From the NCBI GenBank assembly GCA_032622095.1, contig CP136063.1, forward strand, positions 219,623,982-219,687,981: DNA of 64,000 nucleotides, given 5' to 3'. Both the position numbers and the translations under genes were made by a program. The notes under the pieces were generated by a model that saw only the letters and a program-made list of their open reading frames with translations, made no database searches and was not told where the DNA came from. This stretch comes from Siphonodentalium dalli. Lineage: Eukaryota > Mollusca > Scaphopoda > Gadilida > Siphonodentaliidae. Position 1 is the stretch's first letter; every line of letters starts with the position of its first letter. Shown piece by piece: positions 11,030 to 24,260 of this stretch.

Positions 11030-11490
11030 TAGGGGTCAAATCTGAATTTAGTGTGCCTGTCCTTTGCAGAATGAGGTTCCCAGAGGGTGAATTTAGTGAC
11101 ACTATCCCGCATAGCGGGCTAGCATCACTAAATTCACCCTCTGGGGACCTCATTCTGCTTAGGCCTCATCTTCTTTGGAGTTTCGTTATTATAAAATTTC
11201 TATAGAAACTTAGGTTCTCTTTCTTTTTTAGTTTAGTTTCTCTATATCCCCAAATTAGCAGATGACACATTGCATAATCAAGGTTCCAAACGGGTGCACA
11301 TCACAATATTCACAATTTGGGAACTTCAATCTGAGTCTATGTCTCCCATAGCAGATGAGGCCGTGCAGAATGAGGTCCCAAGAAGGTGAATTTGGTGCTG
11401 CTAGCCCACTGTGCCGGATAGCATCACTAAATTCACCCTCTGGGGACCTCATTCTGCAAATGACAGGCACACTAAACTTAGGCTTGTTAG
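11030..11490. mobile_element. P1 element downstream of gene A
   Basis: Full-length copy with GAATTTAGTGTGCCTGTCC at the left and inverse ending AAACTTAGGCTTG at the right, with both internal hairpins present. Confidence 0.82.
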
Positions 11491-11659
11491 TGGTCAAGTA
11501 GTTCCTCTTGTGTTTCGGATATGATACATTGAGGCTTTCATGCGATTGGTTGTAAATGTTGTAATGATAATGGTGCTTATATAGCACTAATCCCCCTTAT
11601 ATGGGACCCAAAGCAATTCACATTTTTACCCCCAGGTGATCAGCAATGCAGAATCTCAC

Positions 11660-13030
11660 TTACAGGGCTAGTCCAAGTCTTCTCGTACTAAAGCCGGCTA
11701 AGATATTGGGATGGAGGTGCCGGTCTTTAGTCCGAGTTCGTCCCATATAGTCTCTTATGACACGACTTACGCTCACGATTTGTGGCGGGAATCTGTGTTG
11801 TATTTTACTCGATTTACCTAATAAATCAATACATGATGCTATATACATCGGAAAGAGAGACATCTTATGGTCATAATGGTGTATAATAATCTAACTTTCA
11901 TGTTACATTACGCATAGAATATTCCGGTTGATTGTCACCAACATCGCTGTTTTTATATTTTGTTTACTTAACTGAAAGCCGAAGTCAGGTTCCGAAGAAT
12001 TCCGGCATAGTCCGCTGGGTATTCTAGTTTCCGTTTCTATATATAGCGCGGGGTTTTCCGAACAAAATGGCGAAAACCGATCGCCCCAAAGTCCAGTTTC
12101 CTATGTGCTTTGAGAACAATTCCCGCACTAAAAACTTAATGACATAATGGAGGATCAGAACGGTAGTTGTTGACAATTTTCGCAAGCAACTTGTCAAAAT
12201 TGGAGCAAATTAGAACTCTTATGTCTGACTTGCCATGCGTGTGTTGTGCATTTTGATTTGTGTGTTGATAAAATAATCGGAGAACCGAATCACACAGTTT
12301 CGAAATATAGTTCTTCCGTTTCAATGGGACTTTTCAAACTTAAGGTTCAAAATGTATACAAATTTTGTTTGATTTTTTGTGTGCATAACAAGAGCAATAT
12401 ATTGCCCTGTTCGCTTAGTATATATCTTAATTTCGCGGAAGTCCACCAAATGTGGGTGAAATGTAGCACCATATAAGGCATATTATTTATTCTAATGCTC
12501 GTTGTGTTTACACTGTTTTAAACTTTGAGAGGGTTATAATTCCCGTAATTTATTTAATGTATTACATTTATATCTCCAATGTTTAATTAATCTATTTATT
12601 TTTTATTTATTGACACACATAATTACAATTACAATGGAGAATTCATCGTAATTTGCGTTGTTAGTCCAAAATCTACGGAATATTTTCAATGGAAAATGCC
12701 GAACACAGTTCGCGAAGTCAACTGAGTTCGCATACTTTTAAAAAATTGTAAACATTGCGATAAATGTCTCTTTTCGCATTAAATTACCGCTTTCAATTCA
12801 CAACTGATGTGGGTTTCAGATCAAATAGCATGTCTTCTGTTGAAAATATCCGTTTATTGTCGCAATTGTGATATTTTATTTCATATAATTGTGGTTTTAT
12901 TTGAGCGGGTCACTAACGCTTAAGTCGTGTCATAGGAATGCATGGGCCTGGAACTCGGACTAAAGACCGGCACCTCCATCCCAATATCTTAGCCGGCTTT
13001 AGTACGAGAAGACTTGGACTATTACAGGGC
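11660..13030. mobile_element. 1353-bp Mutator-like element with 9-bp target duplications
   Basis: Target duplications TTACAGGGC lie at 11660-11668 and 13022-13030. Between them (11669-13021) the ends are identical inverse repeats for 71 bp, starting TAGTCCAAGTCTTCTCGTAC, with further similarity (TATGACACGACTTA) to about 110 bp. The interior has only short open frames, so it is non-autonomous. 9-bp duplications plus long TIRs point to the MuDR superfamily; that assignment is inference. Confidence 0.9.
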
Positions 13031-13151
13031 CTTCATAGAGCACAAGTCCCTATCTATTTGTCTAGTTGTGATGAAGCATGTGCAACATAGGCGATCTTGC
13101 TCAAGGGTCACAACTTGGTATGAGATTTGAATGGCGTATGACTCAGCATAT

Positions 13152-13205
13152 GTTATGTAAACAAAAGCCAAAAATGTTACAGAACCTGGCTTTTGTTTAC
13201 ATAAC
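13152..13205. repeat. 18-bp inverted repeat
   Basis: GTTATGTAAACAAAAGCC and its exact complement are separated by an 18-bp loop. Confidence 0.8.
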
Positions 13206-14984
13206 AAAACATACAAACTTGACAATAACATAATATTCACACAATATTTATGATTGGTATAAGAATAAAATATATCTATATTTTAATATTCTTTCTGGCT
13301 ATGGCAGTTTTAATGGGTGTGACTATTTTAAAGACATATTTACTTGTTCGGGTGCATGAAACTGATATGTTAGTGTCCAGACGCTATGCCAACTGGAGGA
13401 ATTTAGCATTCTACCAACATCGCCGAAATTCTCAAGCAAATCGACCTCACCACTCCAAAGAAAACACTGTCTAAACTACGCTCAATTTTAAATATTTACT
13501 ACTCGATTCGGGACGGATCTATCAGCGGTAAACTAACAAAACCTATTTTGCCATCGACAGTCGATGCGTTTAATTAATATATAAGAATGATGGTGTGTGT
13601 TGTCCATTTGGATATAATATTTGTAAAAATAACTACTTTGAACAAGATTATTCTCCATTTCTATTTGATCACCCTACCGGAGTGTTTCACATCACTTTAA
13701 CAGCATACCCACCGCGAAGGCCATCCATGCCTTTAAGGATTTTAAACATTGCATTCTTTTTCATTTCAGAAAGCTACAGAGTAAATAAATGAATCATATG
13801 ACAATACAGAACTGGTTCTGCTGTAACAAGAATAGTTTGTGAAATAATTCCATTTTCATGAGCCTTATGAAGCTTTAACAACCCAAGTATTTATATCGAC
13901 CTTGATAAGATATTGTGACTTGTGTCATGCTCAGAACAGAACTGACAGAACATCACAATTACTTTTTGGCAGAATTGCGTTGAGTTGTTTGTTTGTATCA
14001 CGCCCTTGAATAATTCGGAAATATAATTCGGAGTAATAATTCGGAGTAATAATGCGGAGTGATAATTCGGAGGGCTCATTCCAGTATTTCAGGATTAGGC
14101 CACAGCAATTTAGTAGTTGGTTTACAAAAGTCAGGGATAAAACTCTCTTGATGGAGTATGGGAAAACATTCTTGACAAACCAATTGGCGATTATTCCGTA
14201 TGGTCACTGGTGAATGCAAATCTTTTATATTCACTAGAAATAATTTTGTGCAAATGAAAATAAAATTAAAAAACCCAACACATTAATATTTCAATTATTC
14301 TCATTTTTCCCATGATATTATGACTGATAGAATGGATTGGTGAGATTTCTTATATACAAACTGAATACCATGGGCAAATTGATTTTGGCATTTTGTCTGC
14401 TGATTCGTAAACCAACTAAATAACTTGGTGTCACCTTACAATTAAGATAGGCCCCTGCGAAGATTCAATATTTGTTTTGTTATTCGATTTGACCTCTATA
14501 TTCGATTCAAATTCGATTCGACTTTAAAACAACAAAAAGTAATTTTGAATACCCCAAACCAGAGAACTCGTCAAACTTGATTATTATATATCTCACTCGT
14601 ATTTAAATTCACACAGTAGTATTATTCACCCACCTGTTGGTGCGAAATTTAAAACTGTGTGAAAAATAGTACAACTCTGAGTTACGTGATCATGCCTTTA
14701 CATGTAGGCCTATATTTACATTAGGTCAACCAATATGAAAAATTCAAAACTTTTACTCTATGCCAAGTGATGTACAAATCATGGTAACGTCGATGATGTT
14801 GACATGCTTGTAAGAAATACACCTATTCTAGATTACATGTGCATGAATGCACGTCCCCCTATTCACCACCCTGGAACGCGAATTTAAAGTTAGTGAGCGA
14901 ATTCACAATTGAGCGAAAAATAGCACTCCGCGAATATAACTACTAGTAAGGTAAATAGAAATACACCTCCCAAAATTCCATAGT
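13206..14984. other. Intergenic, mostly unassigned; small tandem repeat
   Basis: 13250-13350 resembles 38310-38400 (AATATTTATGATTGGTATAA), so it is part of a dispersed repeat. 14009-14072 holds about five units of AATAATTCGGAGT. 14460-14530 has a CGATTCGAATTCGATTCGA-type stretch also seen at 33850 and 58020. No exon recognised. Confidence 0.55.
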
Positions 14985-15185
14985 TGATATAGAAACTGAA
15001 CAGAAGGGAAAAAGTAAATAAAAACAATGTTCATATGAGACTATAGATACATGTACTTCCCAGAAGATGAGGTCCCCAGAGGGTGAAATTGGTGATGCTA
15101 GCATGCTGTGAAGGGTATCATCACTAAATACCCCCTCTGGGGACATCATTCTGCAAATGTCAGACACACTATATCCAGACTTGAT
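14985..15185. mobile_element. P1 element, truncated
   Basis: Right half of the family: AGATGAGGTCCCCAGAGGGT hairpin and the inverse terminus TGTCAGACACACTATATCC. Confidence 0.75.
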
Positions 15186-15248
15186 TTTACAATGTTCACT
15201 TCTTTTCTATTTTAATAGGGAGCAGGTTAACATTATCTACAAAGAGGT

Positions 15249-15575
15249 TAAAGGCCCACTTAATTTTAGAATCACCAGATCAGATTTTATATAGCATATT
15301 CCATAATAGTTGTATTTGTCAAGGTACCGACATGTGTTCTGTGCTTAATTTCGTAATTTTAGTCTGAAGAATAGCCAGTAATGATCGGCGCATCCCCCGA
15401 AGCGGATCGTTGACGTAATGTACGTCATCTTTCTTGGCGACAATGTCAACAAAAATAGTTCCTGCTTGTAATCCATTAGAGGTATACAATAATACCTCAC
15501 GTCAATGTGTGTGGAATAATATGGAATATGTTGTGTATAATGTGATCTGGGCATTAAAAATTAGGTGGGCTTCGG
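15249..15575. mobile_element. Probable MITE, imperfect TIR
   Basis: TTAAAGGCCCACTTAATTTT at the left and TAAAAATTAGGTGGGCTTCG at the right are imperfect inverse copies. No coding. Confidence 0.5.
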
Positions 15576-15659
15576 AGGAACCCATTTGTCTAAAAATAGA
15601 ATGGGTTTTCAAAATTTCTAAATTAGCTGGCCAATAAAATTTGGGATATCATAAAATAA

Positions 15660-15793
15660 AACAGTTATCACATTGTTTTGAGGTTGACATGGATAATTGT
15701 CAACGCTTGGAACTCAGTTTTCACCTCAATCCTACAGCCGAGGTGAATATTGATTTCCTCGTATCAACCTCGAAACAATGAGATAATTGTATC
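15660..15793. repeat. Imperfect inverted repeat
   Basis: TTATCACATTGTTTTGAGGTTG pairs imperfectly with CAACCTCGAAACAATGAGATAA; an inner pair CACCTCAATCC/CAGCCGAGGTG lies between. Confidence 0.55.
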
Positions 15794-16736
15794 ATATCAT
15801 CAGATCACATGAGATGTTCAGAAAGCTATTAATTTGTGACATGTTATGCATGATTGAATCAATATTTTCATGGTCGATTGACAAGTAAATGAGATGGCAG
15901 CATTCTATTAGTTATGCCATGTGTTATGTATGTTTGTACTACATTCACCTGTTAGCCACGCTATGTGACATACATTTTATACAGCCATTGTAATTAGTAT
16001 TAAGTATATATTTACAAATAAATTATAATTCTATTCAATGTTATATACTTATGTGCCCTTATAAAGATATTCTGTCCAACTTAACATCCATAAATCATCG
16101 GCTTCGTGGTTGAAAAATATTTAATTTGAGTTGAGGACTATTAGATTAGATTTCGATTTTTTAGATCTATTTATTTTCTCCATGTCAAATTCCATATATA
16201 GTGATGCCTGGTTCGAACTGGAATTCCACAGCACATGTCATCACAAATGTAAACAAACACCTCTTTCACGCACGACTGGCATGGTAAATTTGTCTGTTTT
16301 CATGCATAAAACATGATTACTGAATCAGGAATAAGTGTACCCTTATTTTTAAAAAACCACTCTGGTAAACCATGGTGAAAACACTGGTATTTTAACAGAG
16401 TGATTGGAACCTGGTAATTTTACTCTAGTAAAATTCATCTGGTGAATGGTCACCATATTATGCACATGTAGACCCACCCATGTATTTTTACTCTAGTAAA
16501 ATGTTTCCACCCATGTATTTCACTAAGATATTTTACCGGGATGTAAGTATGTATGTGGGATTCTACTAGAGTAATTCTACTAGAGTAATTCTACCAGGGT
16601 AATTTACCTCGATATTAGGGTAGTACCAAGGTATGCTTTCAGAAGCTTTAACATGTGAGATAACAGATTGGAGGCTATATGAATCACACAAGTGATTACG
16701 TAAGGTGTTAAACTCTTCGGTATTTAGCCTACTTAT

Positions 16737-16986
16737 TTAACCCTTTGAGTGCCAGGTCCGATTTTTGTATCAACCCATATACCCTGTGCCAATGCATTCT
16801 CTTATATATGCGAGTCGACCATAGGTCGCCTCGCATATATAAGAGAATGCATTGGCTTAACAACAGTTTTTTTTGTTTTTTTTTTACAATTTTTTACAAT
16901 TTTAATATATTTTATTATATTCTTTAACAGACTTATTGTGTAGGTTTAGGGCCGATAATATCGGCCCCTGGCACTCAAAGCGTTAA
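16737..16986. mobile_element. P2 MITE copy
   Basis: TTAA both sides, TIR CCCTTTGAGTGCCAG (right copy has GCG for GGG), central hairpin of AATGCATTCTCTTATATATG with a 15-bp loop. Confidence 0.85.
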
Positions 16987-17973
16987 AAGGATATTCTTGT
17001 CACATTCTGTTAACTTTTGAGTATGGTATTGTTTTCCACTGATTAACGAACAAAATATGATTTTATTCTCACAAGAGACCGAAAACACCTGAGCTGAGAA
17101 ATTTGCTATTGTGAAACAGAGTTATCGCTCATATCCATGTAAAATTACTCTGGTAAAGCTGGGTAAACCATGGTTTACATGGCTCTACTCCGGTGAAATA
17201 TGGTAAAGTTAGATAGACAATGATATACTCTGGTAAAAATCATGTAAAGGCCATGTAAAAATGTCGCCATGACTTACATTATACATGTACTCTGGTAAAT
17301 CCTACTGTATTACCATTACATACAAAACATTGATGATGTATATGTATAGCGTATGAGTCTTGATCAAGTTATAAGATGACAGGAATTAAATGATAACACC
17401 TTTATAGACTCATTAGTGTACCGGTATAATATAAAACATTAACCAACATAGGAGCCTATGTACCAGCAATTTGCAGAGTTGTTTCCAGTTTGGACTTAAA
17501 TATACAAAAAACAATAAACACAACCCAACCCACCTCAATTATTGTCCCTGCATGGTTGAAATGCATTTTGTATGATCATTGTAGACTTAAATCTGAAGTT
17601 TGAACTGCTCCAAAGAGAACATACCAGACTTTAGTCTAAAAATAAGACCAAGATTCATACTATCATTCCCCTTGTATTAATTGTATATTATTTTATGGCA
17701 TTACCTCACCTCACTCGAAATCGCACGATGTGTTGTTAGCTGCCACATAACATTAATACTAGGGAATATAGAACTCAATTTTTCACAAAATCCATCTCTG
17801 ACTAGAACCAACCCATATAAACAAGCACCATGGTTGTAGCGTCAGGTCTTGGAAGTAACTGAAGACTTTTGAAGTAAAGCGTTTTAAAGAGCATTTGATT
17901 TTTCTTCGAATACATCTACATTGACTAAATAACTGATATATTCAGAAATGAATACATAAATAAAGAGTGATTT

Positions 17974-18235
17974 TTAACCCTTTCATGACTGGAGCTTCCT
18001 GAAATTTTGCGAAAACCCTGTGCCAATGCATTCTCTTATTATATGCGAGTCGCTCCCATTGGGCGCCATACTTACATAAGAGATTGCATTGGCCTAACAA
18101 TATTTACCTTGATATTGTCAGTTCATTCTCTTATATGTACAAGGTTCCCTATGGAAGACTCTATAATATAAGAGAATGCACTGAGACTGGATATTTAATG
18201 CTGCACCTGCGCAGGTCCTGTCATGAAAGGGTTAA
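17974..18235. mobile_element. P2 MITE copy, double hairpin
   Basis: TTAA both sides, TIR CCCTTTCATGAC, two successive hairpins of the CATTCTCTTATATATGCGAG type. Confidence 0.85.
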
Positions 18236-18599
18236 AGACCATTTTTCCCATTATTTCAAAGAGGTGGTACCAGAGTATATCCTGTTTCACTAAGATTTTA
18301 TCAGAGTATAATCTGTTGCAGCATGACTCCCTCGAGAATTTACTAGAGTACATTCTCTGATTTACATGGGTTTTAGCCATGCATGTCCTGTTTTATGAGA
18401 GTAAAGTTGGATACTCCATGCCTATACTTCAAATTTTCAAGGGTATGTCCTTTTTACATGTTGCTTTACATGGCTTTTACCAGAGTACAGCCATTTTATC
18501 AGCGTATAAGTTGTTATACCATGAATCCATCAGGAAATTACTAGAGTATGTGGGGGTGGGGGGGGGGGGGGGGAGGGGGGGGGGGTAATACAAAAATAG

Positions 18600-19283
18600 C
18601 AGTAAGGTATGCTGCGGTGGGTGGGTGGTCCATATTTGACATTTGTAACAGTTTAAAACATATTAAAACTGCTAAAACACTTTATTTATGCTACTGGGAA
18701 CTCATTTGGGCCTTATTGGAGGTGACATTAAACTGGCATGTTGCATATGGGACGGTGAAGTGAAATACTTCCTTCCCCGACACCCTTCGGAAAGAAGCTT
18801 CGAGAAATGTGAAACTAAAATAAATAGACTTGTCCTCATGTAACTAAGACATTTAAGCCTAGATCATTGTGTGCATGGATAAAGAGTGAGCAACTTCTCA
18901 AACATTAATGTCACTATCAATGGCTAGAAAATAACTCATCAGTGCATCAATCTAATCAATGAGTTATTTGCATGTTTATCAACTGAGATGATCTGTTGCT
19001 CTCACAACACCTGGAGTATCCAAGTCTGACAAAGTCTGCTTGTATAATAAAAGTTGCTCCAGTAGACTAACAAAAGTGGTATGGAATAATGCTAGATAAT
19101 TGGCTGGTTGACAAACTAATCAGGAAATAGTCAGAAATTATGGAATTGTGTGTATCCTGCACAATGACCAAGATTTGCAATTATCAGCAATTTATAAAAA
19201 TAATATTTCCAATTGCAGCCTGGTAAATATCCTCTCTATGTATTTATATTTAAAAATATGTCAACTATAGTTGAATTGGAGCT
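18600..19283. other. Intergenic, nothing recognised
   Basis: No repeat family or exon that I can support. Confidence 0.5.
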
Positions 19284-19284
19284 T

Positions 19285-19744
19285 AAAGGTACTCAGTCCG
19301 ATCAGACGCTCCTAAATTACTATTTCTTTGGCTTCGGGGGCAAAAAATATTTGATTCGAATGGAGGAACCCACCCATCAAGCGCAGAGTGATCAGATATC
19401 GATTTTTGAAGTTTGTTATTTCTCGAGATGTGTAATAATATGTGGCCCAGAAACACATGTTCAAATGAAGGGTCTTGGACAAAATTGAGGATGAAGATGG
19501 ATAACTCTAAAATCAAGTGGTAATACGGTCAAATTTTTCGTGATACTTTAGTGATAATATGGCCATATTTTATTGAATAAAATGTTGATAAATAACAAGT
19601 TTTGGGAAATTTAATACCATATTTGACAGTGGTTAGCATTATTTTGTTGCAATAAATAGATTCTGATAACTAAAGCATATTTTGAAGAAATGTTGTTGTA
19701 TTTTGATGGGATGGTGACCTTCTGATCGGATTGGGTACCTTTAA
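19285..19744. mobile_element. TTAA-flanked MITE, TIR AGGTAC(C)
   Basis: TTAAAGGTACTCAGTCCGAT at the left and ATCGGATTGGGTACCTTTAA at the right are inverse. A related inverted copy lies at about 32300-32710 and a fragment at 40210-40330 (shared TTTCTTTGGCTTCGGGGG, GATCAGATATCGATTTT). Confidence 0.75.
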
Positions 19745-19749
19745 CAACT

Positions 19750-20600
19750 GATAAGTCATAGATATGTCTACAACACAGTGACTCGAAAGTCATGATTGAG
19801 TTCACTGTCCTTAGATGTTATCAGCTTAAAATGTATTACAGCCAAAGAGCCAAAACACATTGGGTTAATGTAATTGCTTGCAGGGGATATGCTGGGATAT
19901 GTATCATTGGTTTTTTGTAAAATTGAATGCATATACCTTATAATAGTGGTTTATGTGCACCTATCAGCTTCTGATGGGTTACTGTATTTGTCTGCTATAT
20001 CAATGAATTAGAATTTCCATTTAGCAGTATGGAATTTGACCACCAAGATATAGCATACTCTCATCGCACACTGACCTGGAAACTGCAATGCATGTACATG
20101 TATGTGGTAGACAAATGCATATCAACCAGTATTTGAACAAAAATCTTCCATGTTTACCTGTATTAAACATTTATCAATTAAAACAGCTTCTGAAACAGGT
20201 TAAACTGATATTTGATCTAAAGGAGATGAATTCTCAGTCATATGAGTGATATCAGTAGGGTTTTATGTGGGTTTTAGACCAAATTAATGAAATTTTGGGG
20301 GGTAGGTGTAAAAAAAATTGAGAGTAAAATATTTTTTTTGCAGGTTTGGGTACCCAAAAATGCCAGATGCAAAAAACTGCATACCTTCCTGCAAAATGTT
20401 TACGGCTAGACGGAACCCCTACATTATTTCCATATCTTTTCATTCATTTGTGGGGAGGGGTAGGGGTAAACACTTATTTTTATTATTGTCATTGCCCCGC
20501 GCTGTTTGCAATGTCTGGGATGCATCGATTCGTGAATTGTAGGCTGTATATCCATTAATTGCCCGAACACATAATTTAAAGATGGTATAGCCTTATAAAG
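19750..20600. other. Intergenic, nothing recognised
   Basis: Short overlapping frames at 20250-20560 show no similarity I recognise. Confidence 0.5.
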
Positions 20601-20603
20601 TAC

Positions 20604-20805
20604 AGTAATGCCCTAATTAATCAACTCCTTAACCACAGCAGAATTATGGGTAATTTTTCATGATTTAGTCGGAAATATGGCTTGTTGCAATTCATCGGAG
20701 AGCTTTCTGATGAATGGCAACAAGCCATATTTCCCAACTAAATCCTGAAAAATTACCCATATTTCTGCTGTGGTTAAGGAGTCGTTTATTTAGAGCATTA
20801 TTGTA
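20604..20805. mobile_element. Hairpin MITE P4, second copy
   Basis: CCTAATTAATCAACTCCTTA to GAGTCGTTTATTTAG; arms of about 90 bp, more diverged than the 7430 copy. Confidence 0.85.
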
Positions 20806-21690
20806 CATGGACCCCGCTCTTGAGACCCCCATATATATTGGATTTTAATTGTGCAGATAGTTTTCAAAATAATAACAAGCGCAATTGTATGGGCTCATGC
20901 AGGCCACATTCAATTCTGTTAACGAGTCATGTGCACCTTTTCCAATAAATAATTTTATTAATACTCAATAAAGGTGTAAACGGCCTCCCATATATATGTT
21001 TGTCCAACATCTACGGAAGTGGACACCGCACTGCATTCATGGGTCACTTGAGATAATTGCCTGCTAACTGAACCGTGACTGAATCATCATTGCCTGCGGC
21101 TACAGAAGCAACAATTCAAGTCTGAAAATGCTAATCTTTGATATCTAACTCAGCTTAATTATCTCTTTCCAATCGTCAGTTAACTATTGATAAATCAATT
21201 ATTTAACCCATTAACTCTTTAACCTGCTTTTTATCGTTATTATGTCAATTTGTTCTCAATTTCAATTAGGACCTACTCGGTTCATGATTACGTGTCAACG
21301 AACATGTCAAAAGCTATACCTGTAGCGAAGGCTTCAGTTACATGTATAACAGCTATAGTTTAATGTTATATTTATCCATACGTGTGGTACAGCTAATGTT
21401 TTTTAAATGTCACGATTGTCTAGTATGGGAGTCCATTTCAACCCAAATGTTTATTTTGAAGTGAACAATTATCATTGCTCAAGATCAAATTGGATGGAGT
21501 CAACATAAATGATTCTGTTCACTTATATTAGTAATAACAGCAACCAAGCCCATTGATGCAACATGTTAAGAGTATTATGTTTTATTATGTGGATTATGTT
21601 AGAAATACAAAATGTGAACTTTTTGAGGTTTTTAAATTTAGATTTTTATTAAAATTAGTCCAACAAACACAAAGTCCATGTCTAAGAAAC
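20806..21690. other. Intergenic, nothing recognised
   Basis: No exon or named repeat seen. Confidence 0.5.
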
Positions 21691-21697
21691 ACATATG

Positions 21698-21990
21698 GGA
21701 ATGTGTACAGACTACTGTGAGGAATGTGTACAGACTACTGTGAGGAATGTGTACAGACTACTGTGAGGACTGTGTACAGACTACTGTGAGGAATGTGTAC
21801 AGACTACTGTGAGGAATGTGTACAGACTACTGTGAGGAATGTGTACAGACTACTGTGAGGAATGTGTACAGACTACTGTGAGGAATGACGAGCTATAAAA
21901 CACATATGGGAATGTGTACAGACTACTGTGAGGAATGACGAGCTATAAAACACATATGGGAATGTGTACAGACTACTGTGAGGAATGACG
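21698..21990 (+). repeat. 23-bp minisatellite
   Basis: About eleven units of GAATGTGTACAGACTACTGT+GAG; the last three carry an added spacer GACGAGCTATAAAACACATA, making a higher-order unit. Confidence 0.93.
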
Positions 21991-22101
21991 AACTATAAAA
22001 AAAATATTCGTATTCAAGTTATCAAACGTTCTTTGAACAATTTTCTTAGAACCATTTCTTTACAAATGATAGATTTACTTGCTTAACATGGCTGGCTGGT
22101 A

Positions 22102-23168
22102 GCTGGCTATGGGAGGCCCTTTTCACATTTATTATTTATGCAAATATTTGCGCTTAAGCGTAAATCATTTGCGCTTAAGCATAAATCATTTGCGCTTTAA
22201 TAAGCACAAATCATTTGTGCTTAAGCGCAAGTATGTGTCTATCAATTTATGTATGCTTAAGCACAAATCATTTGCGCTTAAGCATAAATCATTTGTGCTT
22301 AAGCGCAAATACCTAACACTCCCTTACTATGGGAGGCCCTTTTCACATTTATTATTTATTTGCGCTTAAGCGTAAATCATTTGCTTAAGTGCAAATATAT
22401 GTCTATCAATTTATTTGCGCTTAAGCGCAAATTATTTATGCTTAAGCATTAATATTTGCGCTTAAGTGCAAATATTAGAGGTTATTTGCACTTAAGCGCA
22501 AATATTTGCACTTAAGCGTTAATAAATAGTAGTAGCCCCATACAGACTCGAATGTTGAAGAAAAAACATATTTCCAAATGCATATCAGCATCTCTGTCCC
22601 TGGTGTCTCAAGAATTGGTGCCTCACTCCCAGAGCTGTAGTATATGTTATTAAAGGGACATCTCCTGCACTGATATATACCATTTCCATGGCCATAAAAA
22701 GGAAAGTAGGGGTTACTGGGGGGGGGGCTTGCTTCTCTCATATGGTGTACTTATTGACTTGAAATAGGGGGAAAAACACATCTTTTCATATTATCAGCAT
22801 CCCTGTCCCCAAGAATTTGTGTCGATTTCCATCCCAGAGATCTAGTATATTTTATAAAAGAGACATATCCTGCACAGATCTATACCATTTTCATGGTCAT
22901 AAAAGGGATCTAGGGGTTACTGGGGGATTGCTTCCCTGATATGGTGGGCCTATATATAGTTGAGTGATGTGTTTAGGCCTGTGCCATTTAAAATTAATTC
23001 GGGGGATCAATGCATATTAATTTTTATTTGCGATTCATGGCAAATGATTTGCGCTTAAGCATAAATGATTTGCGCTTAAAATGATAGAGGTTATTTGCAC
23101 TTAAGCGCAAATATTTGCACTTAAGCGTAAATAAATAATAAATGTGAAAAGGGCCTCCCATAGCTGGC
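22102..23168. mobile_element. 1055-bp element with GCTGGC flanks and palindrome arrays
   Basis: TIR TATGGGAGGCCCTTTTCACA at 22108 is inverted to end at 23162, flanked on both sides by GCTGGC. Arrays of TTGCGCTTAAGCGCAA-type palindromes fill 22140-22520 and 23035-23125. A second TIR copy occurs internally at 22329. Confidence 0.8.
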
Positions 23169-23682
23169 AGTTTATGGGTTATCTGTGTCCAGTGTGGTGT
23201 GATGTGAAATATATTGACAAAAGAATGTTAACCATCAATCAAGACTTACCAGGCCATAAAACTATTGCTAGTAAATAGGTCACCACTCATGGGATTATGT
23301 TTTATGGGTCAGTGTCCACACCAGCTTATAACCATTCATAACCTGGACATAATCCATGATAAAAGTGACCAATCAAATGTCAGCTTCCAGACAGGATTAC
23401 TCAGCAAGTAAATCTACCAATTATAATCAACTGGTTCTAAGTCAATTTTCCACTAAGAATGCTTGATTTTAAAATATGAATATTTTTAATGGTTCATCAT
23501 TCTTCACAGTGTTCAGTACACATTCCTATATTTGTTTATTAGATATGGACTTTGTGTTTATTGGGCTATTGTAAGAATTATTTTTTAAGTTCACATTTTG
23601 TATTTCTAACATAATCCACAATCTTATAATGTTGCACCAATAATACTTTATTTTGACTCCATCCAATGGGTCCACAAAGACC
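23169..23682. other. Intergenic, nothing recognised
   Basis: No feature supported. Confidence 0.5.
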
Positions 23683-24260
23683 TTAACCCTTTGAGTGCCA
23701 GGTCCGATTTTTGTATCAACCCATATACCCTGTGCCAATGCATTCTCTTATATATGCGAGTCGACCATAGGTCGCCTCGCATATATAAGAGAATGCATTG
23801 GCCTAACAATTTTTTTTTTTACAGATCTCATCGGCCCTAAAAAGAATTAAATTAAATAAAAAAATTTTTTTTTTTTTTTTTTTTGGTTGAATTTTTTTTG
23901 GGTATGCTCAAGCATGCTATAGCGAATTTATAAACAAACTGGATAAAACCTTGGGGGCATGTTATAACTAAAAACTATCATCAAGTATTCACAGTAATAA
24001 TTTTGATGCCCATGAAAAACGTAAGAATATTTCCCTGGCAATAAACCTACAAAATAAGTCTGGCACTGAAAGAGTTAAAGAATATAAGAAAAAAAATTTA
24101 AAATTGTAAAAAATAATAACAAATGATGAAAAATTGTTAGGCCAATGCATTCTCTTATATATGCGAGGTGACCTATGGTCGACTCACATATATAAGAGAA
24201 TGCATTGGCACAGGGTATATGGGTTGATACAAAAATCGGACCTGGCACTCAAAGGGTTAA
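23683..24260. mobile_element. P2 element, longest copy
   Basis: TTAA both sides; TIRs of about 50 bp from CCCTTTGAGTGCCAGGTCCG; one hairpin near each end and about 250 bp of interior with a T-run. This is the best candidate for the parental P2 structure. No transposase. Confidence 0.85.

Larger units (their letters stand above)
16330..18560. repeat. Region dense in TACTCTGGTAAA-type motifs
   Basis: Variants of ACTCTGGTAAA, TTTACTCTAGTAAAAT and their complements recur on both strands at 16350-16640, 17130-17310 and 18240-18550, separated by two P2 insertions. It looks like a large decayed palindromic element; I cannot define its ends. It finishes at a G-rich run (18551-18586). Confidence 0.55.

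Noticed and set aside
21698-21990. CRISPR-like array
   Set aside because: Plain head-to-tail minisatellite without variable spacers.
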